Shown: positions 20,449-29,965 of the stretch, one piece after another
How the letters are laid out: the number at the start of each line of letters is the position of its first letter
How positions within the stretch are numbered: position 1 is the first letter of the stretch
Source of the DNA: CAVQJU01 sp963755195
GTDB lineage: Bacteria > Acidobacteriota > Vicinamibacteria > Vicinamibacterales > CAVVIG01
Length of the DNA stretch: 64,000 nucleotides
Assembly: GCA_963755195.1 (NCBI GenBank)
Contig: CAVWIZ010000001.1
Coordinates: 434,001 to 498,000 of the forward strand
Reading direction: 5' to 3'
The notes under the pieces: model-generated
The model's database searches: none
Told to the model about the DNA's origin: nothing
The model's input: the letters and a program-made list of their open reading frames with translations, nothing else
Position numbers and translations under genes: made by a program

Positions 20449-20911
20449 CCACCCATTCGCCGTCCCGCTTCACCATCGACATGGCGGCCTCGCGGGAGTC
20501 GAGGATTCGCTCGCCCGTCCGAGGATCGCGACTGGTCATCTCGGCCGTGACCATGGTGCGTGCCGTGGTGCTCGAGTCGACCCTCACGTCCACGTCCACG
20601 AAGTCCACCCTCCATCCGCCTGGCGGCGGCATCCAGGCACCAACGGCGGCCAGTACGGCCTCGCGAGACGTCAATGGCGATTCGGCCCGGCCGACACGGA
20701 CGTGGACGTCGTCGGCCAGATAGCGCCGAAACTGAACCAGGCGGGTGACGCGCCCGAGCTCGGCTTCACGCTCCGGCACCGACAGGGTCGCGGCGATTTC
20801 ACCGAGGCGCCGCTTGACGACGCGGTGGGGATTGAACCACCACTGGTACGAGAAGTAGGTCACCAGCGCCCCGAACACCACCGCGACGTAGATCGAACCG
20901 TTCGACTTCAC
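20402..20911 (-). CDS. Membrane-anchored protein of unknown function (possible NTF2-like fold)
   Basis: A 169-residue product starting at GTG 20911: one N-terminal membrane helix (IYVAVVFGALVTYFSYQWWF), then a soluble domain with a helix (RRLGEIAATLSVPEREAELG) and beta strands (VDFVDVDVRVDSSTTARTMV, MSMVKRDGEWVVSEVEVKEP). This helix-then-sheet pattern resembles SnoaL/NTF2-like domains, but that is a guess. It lies 10 bases downstream of the pcrA stop and is probably cotranscribed. Its 3' end overlaps the convergent lipoprotein gene by 47 bases. Confidence 0.65.
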   Translation of the reverse strand: MKSNGSIYVAVVFGALVTYFSYQWWFNPHRVVKRRLGEIAATLSVPEREAELGRVTRLVQFRRYLADDVHVRVGRAESPLTSREAVLAAVGAWMPPPGGWRVDFVDVDVRVDSSTTARTMVTAEMTSRDPRTGERILDSREAAMSMVKRDGEWVVSEVEVKEPTPPLRP

Positions 20912-20921
20912 TGGAGACAGC

Positions 20922-23205
20922 CTACGCGATCTCGAGCCGCGCGAATTTCGCGCGGAGCGTTTTCGAACCGACCGCGGCGAACCGCACGACGAGCTTCGTG
21001 TCGTCGCTCAACGGCTCAACGCTGATGACCGTGCCGGTGCCGAACTGGGCATGCTTCACGCGCATACCTGGACGAAGCGACGGTCCAAGCGACTGATCCT
21101 CGTCCTCGTACGCATACGTCGGCTGCTCCTCTCTGACCCGCCGCCCGCCGCCGTAGGGGTTCGTGCGGAATTCGTAGTGAGGGAAGTTTCCCTGACGGCC
21201 TGCTGACGCGTACGAGGGAAGCATCCGGTCGAGCAGCTCGGCCGGCACCTCGTCGATGAATCGGGAAGGGTCGCTCGACTGATACTCGCCGAAGACTCGC
21301 CGGCGAGCGGCGCCCGTCAGCACCAGGCGCGCGCGCGCGCGAGTCATGCCCACGTAGCAGAGCCGGCGCTCCTCCTCGAGCTCCTCCTCGTCGTCTGTCG
21401 ACCGCGAGTGCGGGAACAGGCCTTCTTCGAGCCCGGCCAGGACAACGGTTGGGAATTCGAGGCCTTTGGCGCTGTGCAAGGTCATCAGCCAGACGCGAGC
21501 ATCGCGCGAGCCCTGCTCCTCGTCGGCATCCGACAGCAGCGAGAGCCGGTCGACGAATCCGCCGAGCGAAGGTTCGGGCTCGCGGCTCTCGGTACTCGCG
21601 CGCCGCCGAAACGAGCTCCGCGAGGTTTTCGACCCGGGCTTCGGCGTCTTCGCTTCGTTCGTCGCGTAGGTCCTGCAGGTAGCCACTTCGATCGAGCATC
21701 TTGCCAATGGCGATCGACACCGGTTCATGGCGCGCGATTTCCGTGAGGGCAACCAGCAGGTCGCGAAACACCGTAAGCGAGGCGGCCGCGCGCGCGGCAA
21801 ACCGACGTTCGTCGAGGCCCGCGACGAGACGGGCCCAGAGCGAGTTGGCCGAAAGCGCCGGCTGGAGGCCGGCGTTCAGCAGCGGCATGTCGGCGCCGCC
21901 GCCGGCCGAGACGCCTTCGACAGCTTCCAGCACGCCCTTGCCGATGCCTCGCGCCGGCACGTTGATCACCCGCCGCAGGCTGACGTCGTCGTGCGGATTG
22001 ATGACCAGCCGCATGTACGCAAGGGCGTCCTTGACCTCCTTGCGTTCGTAGAAACGGACGCCGCCGACGATCTTGTAGGCGAGCCCCTCGCGCATCAACG
22101 CGTCCTCTATCGTGCGCGACTGGGCGTTGGTTCGATAGAGCACAGCGACCGCCGGACCGCCGGCCGTCGCGTCGGAGTCTGCCAGCGCCGCGCGCGCCGT
22201 CCGCGTGATGAAGTCGGCTTCCTCGAGCTCGTCGTTGCCGCGGTAGTAGATGATGCGGTCGCCGCCGGCGCGGTCGGTCCACAAATGCTTGTCTTTACGA
22301 TTGCGGTTCTGACGGATGACTGCCGAGGCGGCGTCGAGGATGATCTGCGTCGAGCGATAGTTGCGTTCGAGCTTGACGGTCGCGGCCTCGGGGAAGTCGT
22401 GTTCGAAGTCCAGCAGGTTTCTGAGATCGGCGCCGCGCCATTTGTAGATCGACTGATCCGGATCACCGACGACGCAGAGATTGCGGTGAATCTCGACCAG
22501 GCGCCGAATCAGGAGATATTGAGGCCGGTTGGTATCCTGGTACTCATCCACCATCACGAACCGGAACTGCGTCGAGTATTTGGCGCGGACCCGTTCGGAC
22601 TGCTCGAAGAGCTCGACGGTCTTGAGGAGCAGGTCGTCGAAGTCGAGCCCGTTGCTGTCGCGGAGCGTATTCAGGTAGTACTCGTAGACCTTCGCGATTT
22701 GTTCGTCGCGACGGTTCCAACTGGCCGCCGCCGCAACCTCGTTGGGCCCCTCCATGCGGTTCTTTGCCTGGCTGATGCGTGACAGGGCCGCCCGCGGTTG
22801 AATGAAGCTGTCGTCGACGTGGAGGGCCTTGAGCGCCTGTTTGACGACGGTCAGCTGATCGGACGAGTCGTAGATGACGAAATCGCGGGAGAGACCGATG
22901 GCTGGTGCTTCCCGGCGGAGCAGGCGCGCGCACAGAGAGTGGAACGTCGACACCCACATGCGGCTGCAGTCGGAGCCGAGGAGCGTTTCGACGCGCGTCC
23001 GCATCTCTTCGGCGGCCTTGTTGGTGAATGTGACGGCAAGCACTTCGTCCGGCTGAGCATGGCCGTCGCCGACGAGGTAGGCGATGCGACTGGCGATGAC
23101 GCGCGTCTTGCCCGAGCCGGCCCCCGCGATGATGAGCAGCGGCCCGCTGATGTGAAGAACCGCTTCGCGCTGTTCCGGGTTGAGGCTGTCGAGGAAGGAA
23201 TGCAT
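20922..23205 (-). CDS. pcrA: ATP-dependent 3'-5' DNA helicase, PcrA/UvrD type, with one frame break
   Basis: Superfamily 1A helicase of replication and repair. The first frame opens MHSFLDSLNPEQREAVLHIS with Walker A AGAGSGKT (27-34), then TFTNKAAEEMRTRV, FVMVDEYQDTNRPQY (motif II), VVGDPDQSIYKWRGA (III) and LERNYRSTQIIL (IV). It departs near 21592. The rest continues in another frame: REPEPSLGGFVDRLSLLSDA, VWLMTLHSAKGLEFPTVVLA (motif V), ERRLCYVGMTRARARLVLTG (VI), and a Tudor-like end RPGMRVKHAQFGTGTVISVE. One extra base at 21591-21592 explains it. Corrected length is 760 residues, normal for the family. The C-terminal Tudor-like domain favours PcrA/UvrD over Rep. Confidence 0.93.
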
Positions 23206-23327
23206 GTAGAGACTAGGAGCTGGGGACTCGGGCCTAGGGACTAAAGAGACTCTAGCATCGTCTCTCTCCGGTCCCTAGCCCCTAGCCCCTAGCCCCTAGT
23301 CCCCAGTCCCTAGCCCCCCTAGAGACC
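23206..23327. repeat. CTAG-rich tandem repeat between glmS and pcrA
   Basis: The 122-base spacer is dominated by 7-base words CCCTAGC/CCCTAGT in a near-tandem run at 23270-23318. Opposite-sense copies (ACTAGGAGC, GGGCCTAGGGAC, GACTCTAG) lie at 23215-23260. GGGCCTAGGGAC near 23240 pairs with GTCCCTAGCCCC near 23272 with one mismatch, so the RNA could fold into a long hairpin. Placed after the glmS-pcrA junction, it may end the pcrA-upstream or glmS transcript. No open frame is present. Confidence 0.7.
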
Positions 23328-25172
23328 CTATTCGACCGTGACGCTCTTCGCGAGGTTCCTTGGCTGATCGACGTCGCAGCCGCGGCGGACGGCGATGTCG
23401 TACGCCAGGAGCTGCAGCGGCAGCACCATCACGATGGGCATCAGCATGTCGTGCGCACGCGGGACCTCGATCACGAAATCGGTCGCGCGGTCGAGAATCG
23501 ACGAAAGCTTGTCGTCGCCTCGCGTGGTCAGCGCGATGATGGATCCGCCGCGCGCCTTGGCTTCCTGCATGTTGCCGATCATCTTTTCGAAGACGTGATC
23601 GTGCGGTGCGATGGTCACGATCGGCATATTCTCGTCAATCAACGCGATCGGACCGTGCTTCATTTCGCCGGCCGGGTACCCTTCCGCGTGGATGTAGGAG
23701 ATTTCCTTCAGCTTCAGCGCCCCCTCGAGCGCAATCGGGTACTGGATGCCGCGGCCGAGATAGAGAAAATCCGCGCGTGCGTGGAAACGCGCGGCAATCT
23801 CTTCGACGGCGGGCGCCACTTTCAGCGTTTCCTCGAGAATGTGCGGCAACTGGAGCAGCGCGTCGATGTGGGGCCGGGAAGCCTCGGGCGACAGTGTCCC
23901 GCGGACCTGGGCGAGCCGAAGGGCCAGGAGATAGAGCGCCACCAGTTGTGAGGTGAAGGCCTTCGTGGACGCCACGCCGATTTCCGGCCCCGCGTGCGTG
24001 TAGATCGTGCCGTCCGTTTCACGCGTCGCCATGCTGCCAACCACGTTGCAGATGCTGATGCTGGCCGCGCCGTCGCGCTTGGCCTCGCGCAGCGCGGCGA
24101 GCGTGTCGGCCGTTTCGCCCGACTGCGTGATGACGACGGCCAGGGTGTTCGGGCCGACGATGGGCTTGCGGTAGCGATATTCTGATCCGTAGTCCACGTC
24201 GACCGAGACGCGCGCGAGCGTCTCGATCATGAACTTGCCGACGAGCGCCGCGTGCCACGACGTTCCGCAGGCGAGGATCGTCACTTTTTCGATCGCCTTC
24301 AGCGCGGCGTCGCTGATCTTCATCTCCTCGAGAAACACCTTGCCCGTGTCCTGCGACACCCGGCCCAGAATCGTCTCGCGCGCGGCGGTCGGCTGCTCGA
24401 AGATTTCCTTGAGCATGAAATGCTTGAAGCCGGCCTTCTCCGCCATGATCGGATCCCAGAGGACCCGCTGCGTCGCCTTGGAGACCGGGCGGCCGAAAAA
24501 GTCGGTGAACGTCACGCCCGTTTGCGTGATGATCGCCATTTCCTCGTCGCCGAGGAAGACGACGTCGCGCGTGTGGCTGAGAATGGCCGGAATGTCCGAG
24601 GCGACGAAGAACTCGCCGTCGCCGAGCCCGACGACAATCGGCGGGCCGTTGCGAACCGCCACGATCTTTTCTGGATCGTCGGCGGAGATGAGCACGAGAG
24701 CAAACAGCCCGCGCATCAGAAGCAGCGCGCGCCGGACCGCGTTCTCGAGGCCGTCATCCTTCGTTTCGCGTTCGACCAGATGCGCGACGATCTCCGTGTC
24801 GGTTTCGGTGACGAACTTGTGGCCCTGGCGCTGCAGTTCGTGCTTCAGATCGAGGTAGTTTTCGATGATGCCGTTGTGAACGACGACGATCTTGCCGGTG
24901 CAGTCGCGGTGGGGGTGGGCGTTCTCTTCGGTCGGCCGGCCGTGCGTCGCCCACCGCGTATGGCCGACGCCGTAGTCGCCAGTGAGCGGGCTGACGCGAA
25001 TGACGTCTTCCAGCTTCGCCAGCTTTCCGGCGCTCCGGCGGAGCTCGATGGCGCCGTTGCTGACGACCGCGACGCCCGCCGAGTCGTAGCCGCGGTATTC
25101 GAGGCGGCGCAAGCCGTCAATCAGAACGGGAACGACATCCTTTGGACCGATGTAGCCGATGATTCCGCACAT
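23328..25172 (-). CDS. glmS: Glutamine-fructose-6-phosphate aminotransferase (isomerizing)
   Basis: Makes glucosamine-6-phosphate from fructose-6-phosphate and glutamine, the first step to UDP-GlcNAc. The 614-residue protein begins MCGIIGYIGPKDVVPVLIDG; Cys2 becomes the N-terminal nucleophile after Met removal. The glutaminase domain has LEYRGYDSAGVAV and GHTRWATHG. Two SIS domains follow (ILACGTSWHAALVGKFMIET; TQSGETADTLAALREAK; YLGRGIQYPIALEGALKLKE), and it ends LAKSVTVE as usual. It starts directly after the glmU stop (TAA then ATG, no gap), so the two UDP-GlcNAc genes are translationally coupled. No glmS ribozyme fits in that zero-length gap. Confidence 0.97.
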   Translation of the reverse strand: MCGIIGYIGPKDVVPVLIDGLRRLEYRGYDSAGVAVVSNGAIELRRSAGKLAKLEDVIRVSPLTGDYGVGHTRWATHGRPTEENAHPHRDCTGKIVVVHNGIIENYLDLKHELQRQGHKFVTETDTEIVAHLVERETKDDGLENAVRRALLLMRGLFALVLISADDPEKIVAVRNGPPIVVGLGDGEFFVASDIPAILSHTRDVVFLGDEEMAIITQTGVTFTDFFGRPVSKATQRVLWDPIMAEKAGFKHFMLKEIFEQPTAARETILGRVSQDTGKVFLEEMKISDAALKAIEKVTILACGTSWHAALVGKFMIETLARVSVDVDYGSEYRYRKPIVGPNTLAVVITQSGETADTLAALREAKRDGAASISICNVVGSMATRETDGTIYTHAGPEIGVASTKAFTSQLVALYLLALRLAQVRGTLSPEASRPHIDALLQLPHILEETLKVAPAVEEIAARFHARADFLYLGRGIQYPIALEGALKLKEISYIHAEGYPAGEMKHGPIALIDENMPIVTIAPHDHVFEKMIGNMQEAKARGGSIIALTTRGDDKLSSILDRATDFVIEVPRAHDMLMPIVMVLPLQLLAYDIAVRRGCDVDQPRNLAKSVTVE

Positions 25173-26555
25173 TTAGCGCTGCCTTTTCTTCCTGTTGCTG
25201 ACCCAACCCTCGATGTTGCGCTGTTTGCCGGCGCTGACCGCGAGAGCCCCGGCGGGGACGTCCTCGCGCAGCGTCGTGCCGGTCCCGACGTATGCGCCCT
25301 TGCCGACCGTGATCGGCGCGATGAGCTGCGTGTCGCTGCCGATGAACGCGCCCTCCTCGATCGTGGTCTGGTTCTTGGTGACGCCGTCGTAGTTGCAGGT
25401 GATGGTTCCGGCGCCGATGTTCACATTTGCGCCGATCGTCGTATCGCCCAGATAGGTGAGGTGCATCGATTTTGATCCGGCGCCGAGCACCGTCTTTTTC
25501 AACTCGACGAAGTTACCGACTCGCGCGCGCTCGGCGACGACGGCGCCCTGGCGAAGGTGAGCGAACGGTCCGACGCTCGCGTCGCTCTCCACCGTGGAGT
25601 TCGAGATCACGCAGTGGTTGTGGATGACCACCCGGTCGCCGACGTGTGAATCGACGAGCCGCACGCCGCTGTGGATCTCGCAGCCGCTGCCGATTGTCGT
25701 CTTGCCTTCAAGCGACACGCCGGGATGGACGATGGTGTCGCGTCCGATCTCGACATGCGCGTCCACGTAGGTTGTGGCCGGATCGTCCATCGTCACGCCG
25801 GCCGCCATCAGCTCTTGGTTCTTTGTCTGTCTCACGATTCGGCTCACCGCTGCCAGCTCGAGGCGGCTGTTGATCCCCCGGATTTCGTCGGCGGCATCTA
25901 CCGTCAACGTGGCGACGCCGAGACCACGCTTCCGATAGAGGGCGACGACATCGGGCAGGTAGTACTCACCCTGGGCGTTTTCCGCGGCGATGCTCGACAG
26001 GGCCTCGAACAGCCCGTCCAGAGCAAACGCGTAGATGCCTGCGTTGATTTCGCGAATCGCGCGATCGGCTGGGCTGGCGTCCCGCTCCTCAACGATATAC
26101 GCAATTTCAGGGCCGGATCGCACGATTCGTCCGTAGCCGTGGGGCTCGTCGACGACAGCCGTCACGACGGTTGCCGCCGCCCTGACCGACTCATGCCGAT
26201 CAACCAATGTTTTCAACGTCTTCGAAGACAACAGCGGCACGTCGCCTGACAGCAGCACCAGGGTGCCGGTTGCCTGGCGAAAGACAGGGGCCGTGGCCAA
26301 AAGCGCATGGGCGGTGCCGAGCTGTGGCTCCTGCACCACGAAGGCGAGGCCTGGGTGCGCCGCTAGGGCGGCTTCAAGGGCGGCTGCCTGGTGCCCCAGG
26401 ACAAGGGTCGTAGACTGTGGCCGAAGGGCGGCCGCCGTGGCCAGGACGTGCTCGATCATAGGCACACCCGCAACGCGGTGTAACACCTTGGGCCACACGG
26501 ATTTCATCCGCGTGCCCTTGCCCGCCGCCAGGATAACAATGTGAAGATCGCCCAT
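25173..26555 (-). CDS. glmU: Bifunctional GlmU: GlcN-1-P acetyltransferase / GlcNAc-1-P uridylyltransferase
   Basis: Makes UDP-GlcNAc for peptidoglycan and LPS. From ATG 26555 it has 460 residues, opening MGDLHIVILAAGKGTRMKSV with the nucleotidyltransferase signature LAAGxGTRM. It continues with LSGDVPLL and a central linker helix. The C-terminal left-handed beta-helix shows many hexapeptide repeats (for example VEIGRDTIVHPGVSLEGKTT), the catalytic-loop region NCDYDG-like NYDG, and VGAGTITCNYDG-like AGTITCNYDG. A longer upstream reading lacks conservation and was rejected. It is coupled with glmS downstream. Confidence 0.97.
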   Translation of the reverse strand: MGDLHIVILAAGKGTRMKSVWPKVLHRVAGVPMIEHVLATAAALRPQSTTLVLGHQAAALEAALAAHPGLAFVVQEPQLGTAHALLATAPVFRQATGTLVLLSGDVPLLSSKTLKTLVDRHESVRAAATVVTAVVDEPHGYGRIVRSGPEIAYIVEERDASPADRAIREINAGIYAFALDGLFEALSSIAAENAQGEYYLPDVVALYRKRGLGVATLTVDAADEIRGINSRLELAAVSRIVRQTKNQELMAAGVTMDDPATTYVDAHVEIGRDTIVHPGVSLEGKTTIGSGCEIHSGVRLVDSHVGDRVVIHNHCVISNSTVESDASVGPFAHLRQGAVVAERARVGNFVELKKTVLGAGSKSMHLTYLGDTTIGANVNIGAGTITCNYDGVTKNQTTIEEGAFIGSDTQLIAPITVGKGAYVGTGTTLREDVPAGALAVSAGKQRNIEGWVSNRKKRQR

Positions 26556-26595
26556 GAAAGGTGCACGGCCCCTCGCGCCGGGAGCCCCCGAACGA

Positions 26596-27282
26596 TTATC
26601 GGCCGGAACGCGGGCGGACAGGACGGCGGCGTTCCGGTCGAAGCGTGGACGGAGCCTCGAGCGCGGCCCGGAACGCCTCATCATCGCGCACGGGGTCGAG
26701 GTCGGGATCGGTTCTGGCGAGGGCGCGGTTTTCAGGGTTGATGGCGATCGCGCGTTCAACGTGGGCGACCGCCTCGGCGAACTCGCCGCGCTGGGCATGC
26801 GCGACTGCGAGCATGTAGAGCGCGTGGTCGTTGTCGGGGTCTTCGTCTCGCACAAGTCGCAGGTGCGAGATGGCTTCGTCGTAGCGGCCGCCATTGAGGG
26901 CCAGCGTTGAAGCGTACAAACGCTCTTCGATCGTATGCGGCGCCGATGCACTGGACGACGCCTGCCGCTGACAGATGTTCAGGTAGAGCTTGACCCTCTC
27001 GTGCAGCTCTTTTTCTTCTCCATACTGCTTCAAGACCGATTCGAACAGCGCAGCGGCGCCGTGATAGTCGTGCCGCTGCAGTTGTTCGAGTCCCCGCTCG
27101 TACAGCGCGACGGCTTCGACGTAGGTCGATCGGCGCTCGGCCGGGGCTGCCGGTGTCGGCATTGGGGGTGTCGCGGTACCATCGAACGAACCCAGGCGGC
27201 CCGAGGGCGCAGGCGAACCAGAGGACGGCCCCGTGTTGGGGGACTTTGTCGAACGGATGGGCGGCCGACGCGGTTTTGTCAT
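26596..27282 (-). CDS. TPR-repeat protein of unknown function
   Basis: A 228-residue protein from ATG 27282. The first 70 residues are Pro/Ser/Thr-rich and probably disordered. Then come three to four tetratricopeptide repeats: AVALYERGLEQLQRHDYHGA, then ERLYASTLALNGGRYDEAIS and ALYMLAVAHAQRGEFAEAVA. These show the W/L-x2-L/G/Y-x2-A-x3-G pattern. No signal peptide or membrane helix was seen, so it is probably cytoplasmic. It lies 40 bases before glmU on the same strand. TPRs mediate protein contacts; the partner is unknown. The C-terminus is basic (RRRPVRPRSGR). Confidence 0.75.
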   Translation of the reverse strand: MTKPRRPPIRSTKSPNTGPSSGSPAPSGRLGSFDGTATPPMPTPAAPAERRSTYVEAVALYERGLEQLQRHDYHGAAALFESVLKQYGEEKELHERVKLYLNICQRQASSSASAPHTIEERLYASTLALNGGRYDEAISHLRLVRDEDPDNDHALYMLAVAHAQRGEFAEAVAHVERAIAINPENRALARTDPDLDPVRDDEAFRAALEAPSTLRPERRRPVRPRSGR

Positions 27283-27407
27283 CAAACTCCTGCGTGCAAG
27301 ACGCGGAGCGAAATCATTCTTGGCTGAAAGCCGGGTAAAGTAGCAGAAGGTTCGTGGGCCGGTCAAGCGAGCGGACCTCGCCCACGCTGGCACACTCCAC
27401 TACTCTG

Positions 27408-28256
27408 TTATTTGACCAATTTCTTGCCTCTCTCGATGGCCTCATAGATGTCGTTGGGCGTCCTATTGTGTCTTCTTGCCAGGACGTTGATGGCCTTCCG
27501 CCGTGAAATTGACGACGTTTCTATTATACGACCTAGTTCTTCCACCATTACTGAGTCGCTCAGCGGCCCATGCATATGTTTATCTGTCATTTCACCTATT
27601 TCTATCACTATTGTCAGCTCTCCTTTGGTATCTCTGAAAGAGCCAAGGACTACAGATATTGGTCCTCTGACCAATATTTCGTGCACCTTTGTCAATTCAC
27701 GGCAAACGACGACCTGACAGTCTCCAACCGTCGTGAGAATCTGTTCAAGAGTGGTGCGAATTCGGTGTGGCGCTTCAAAGAACACGGCTGTCGGCTGGGA
27801 ACTGGCCAGCTTTTCGAGCCACCGTATTCTGTCCTTCGACCTAGTTGGAGGAAATCCAAGGAATGTGAAGATTTCTGTCGAAAACCCAGAAGCAGCCAAG
27901 GCCGCCATGACTGCGCTGGGCCCAGGTATGGGTTCAATCCTGATCCCCGCCGCAATGGCGGTGCGGACCAGATGACGACCAGGATCGGAAATCAGAGGCG
28001 TGCCCGCATCTGAAACGAGCGCGACATCTTCTCCCCTGGTCAGACGATCGATGAGCGCGGGAGTCTTCGCGCGTTCGTTGTGTTCGTGAAGGCTCGTGGT
28101 CGGCGTCGCAATCGCGTAGCGCGCGAGCAGATGAGCCGTCCGGCGTGTGTCTTCGGCGGCAATCAGCGCGACCTCCCGCAAGACACGTAGGGCCCTCGCC
28201 GTAACGTCCTCGAGGTTGCCGATCGGCGTGGCGACCACGTACAGCGTGCCCGGCAT
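27408..28256 (-). CDS. rsmI: 16S rRNA 2'-O-ribose C1402 methyltransferase RsmI
   Basis: Methylates the ribose of C1402 in the decoding centre. The 282-residue product starts MPGTLYVVATPIGNLEDVTA, the RsmI signature. It has EDTRRTAHLLARYAI, VALVSDAGTPLISDPG and IEPIPGPSAVMAALAASGFS, the tetrapyrrole-methylase fold, and a C-terminal segment with SRRKAINVLARR. Composition shifts sharply inside the gene. The 3' two-thirds (about 27410-27900) is much richer in A and T than the 5' part and the neighbours, with codons such as ATA, TTA and AGA. This suggests part of the gene came from another source. It is divergent to the DUF885 gene. Confidence 0.95.
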   Translation of the reverse strand: MPGTLYVVATPIGNLEDVTARALRVLREVALIAAEDTRRTAHLLARYAIATPTTSLHEHNERAKTPALIDRLTRGEDVALVSDAGTPLISDPGRHLVRTAIAAGIRIEPIPGPSAVMAALAASGFSTEIFTFLGFPPTRSKDRIRWLEKLASSQPTAVFFEAPHRIRTTLEQILTTVGDCQVVVCRELTKVHEILVRGPISVVLGSFRDTKGELTIVIEIGEMTDKHMHGPLSDSVMVEELGRIIETSSISRRKAINVLARRHNRTPNDIYEAIERGKKLVK

Positions 28257-28295
28257 TCGATGACGGAACGTTTATTGTACCGATTGGCGGATCCC

Positions 28296-29955
28296 ATGAT
28301 CGCTTCCGAACCGCTGCCGCACTTTGTCGATAACCTGCTCGGGTACCTCTATGAGGCCCACCCGACACATGCCACCCTCGACGGGGTCCACACCCATGAC
28401 GATCTGCATCGAGGACCTGAGCCGGCAGGGCATCGAGAGCAACACGCGCGCCCTGTCGGGCTACCTGCGCCGGCTCGAGGAGATCGACCTTGCCGGGCTC
28501 ACCGAGACCGAGCGTCTCGAGCACAGAATGCTCGCCGAGCACATCCGGGCGCGCATGTTCGAGTTCGAGGAAACCCGCACGTGGGAGAAGAACCCGCAGT
28601 ACTACTCTGACATCCTGGCGTCGAGCCTGGCCGGCCAGACCTTGTTTACCCACGCCCCGGCGGCGGAACGGGCGCGGCGCGTGCTCTCGAAACTGCGGCA
28701 GGCTCCTCGACTGATTCAGGCCGCCCGCGACAACATTACCGATCCCCCTGGCATCTTCGTCAAGGTCGGGCTCGAAACGATGCGCGGAGCCCTCAAGTTC
28801 GTCGACGAGGATCTGCCGAGGGCCTTCACGTCGGTTGACGACATGCACTTGCTCGGCGATCTCGCCGATGCTCAGACCGAAGCCTCACAGGCCATCGGCG
28901 CCTACGTGCAGTACCTCGAAACCGACGTCGCGCCGCGCGCCCGTGCATCGTTCCGACTTGGCCGTGAAAACTTCGAGCGCAAGCTGAAACTCGAGGAAGG
29001 CCTGACGCTGCCGATCGACCGTCTGCTGGCGATCGCGACGCGCGAACTGAAGGACACCCAGGAGGAATTCCGGTCGGTGGCGTCCAGGATGAACGGCGGC
29101 GACCCGCTCGCGACCTGGGCCGCCACCAAGGCGAATCATCCCAGCCCCGGCGAGTTGGTCGACGTCGCCCGGGGGCAGATCGAGGAACTGGCGACGTTTC
29201 TCGAAAGGCACAACATCATCTCGCTGCCGTCGAGCGAGCCGGTGATGGTCGCCCCCACGCCGGATTTCTACCGGTGGTCGTTTGCCAGCATGTGGACGCC
29301 CGGGCCGTTCGAAGCAAAGCCCACGCGCGCCTACTACTACCTGACCGACGTCGATCCGTCATGGGCGGCCGAGAGAAAGGACGAATACCTTCGCGACTAC
29401 AACAATCCGACGCTCTGGTCGATCTCCATTCACGAGGTCTACCCGGGCCATTTCCTCCACTATCAGCATCTGCGCCGTGTCGAGTCGAAAGTGCGCAAGT
29501 CAACGTTGTTCGCGCCGGGCTCGTTCGTCGAGGGCTGGGCCCACTACTGCGAGGAAATGATGATGGAGGCGGGGTTTGCGCGAGAGCGGCAGGGCGTCAA
29601 GCTGGGCCAGCTCGCCGAGTCGCTCGTCCGTCTCGCGCGCTTCATCGTCTGCATCCGCCTGCACGCCGAAGATCTGTCCGTCGAGCAGGGCATGAGGTTT
29701 TTCCGCGACGAGGCGTTCATGGAGGAAGGGAGCGCGCGCCGCGAAGCGGAACGCGGCACGTTCGATCCCACGTACCTCGTCTACAGCGTGGGGAAGCTCA
29801 TGCTGATGAAGCTGCGGCACGACTACAAGCAGCAGCAGGGCAAGGCGTTTTCGCTCAAGGCGTTTCACGACACGTTGCTTGGCAACGGCACGGCCCCTTT
29901 CTGGCTGCACCGCGCGCTGCTCCTTCCGGGCGACACAGGCGACCTGCTGGAGTAA
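28296..29955 (+). CDS. DUF885-family putative metallopeptidase, with one frame break
   Basis: DUF885 proteins have an HExxPGH-type zinc motif and are thought to be peptidases. The main frame contains SIHEVYPGHFLHYQHLR (about residue 375-391) and FVEGWAHYCEEMMMEAGF, the two conserved blocks of the family. It ends FWLHRALLLPGD. The N-terminal part (MIASEPLPHFVDNLLGYLYE, AHPTHATLDGVHTHDD) is in another frame. One extra base near 28405 joins it to LEDLSRQGIESNTRALSGYL, and the family indeed reads D-D-x-L-E-D-L-S here. Corrected length is 552 residues from the ATG at 28296. No signal peptide is seen, so it is probably cytoplasmic. The substrate is unknown. Confidence 0.85.
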
Positions 29956-29965
29956 TGGAATCAAG

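Noticed and set aside
23206..23327. CTAG repeats as a CRISPR array
   Set aside because: Units are 7 bases, without spacers of constant length, and no cas genes are present.
25160..25180. glmS ribozyme upstream of glmS
   Set aside because: glmU stop and glmS start touch, leaving no leader, and the ribozyme belongs mostly to Firmicutes.
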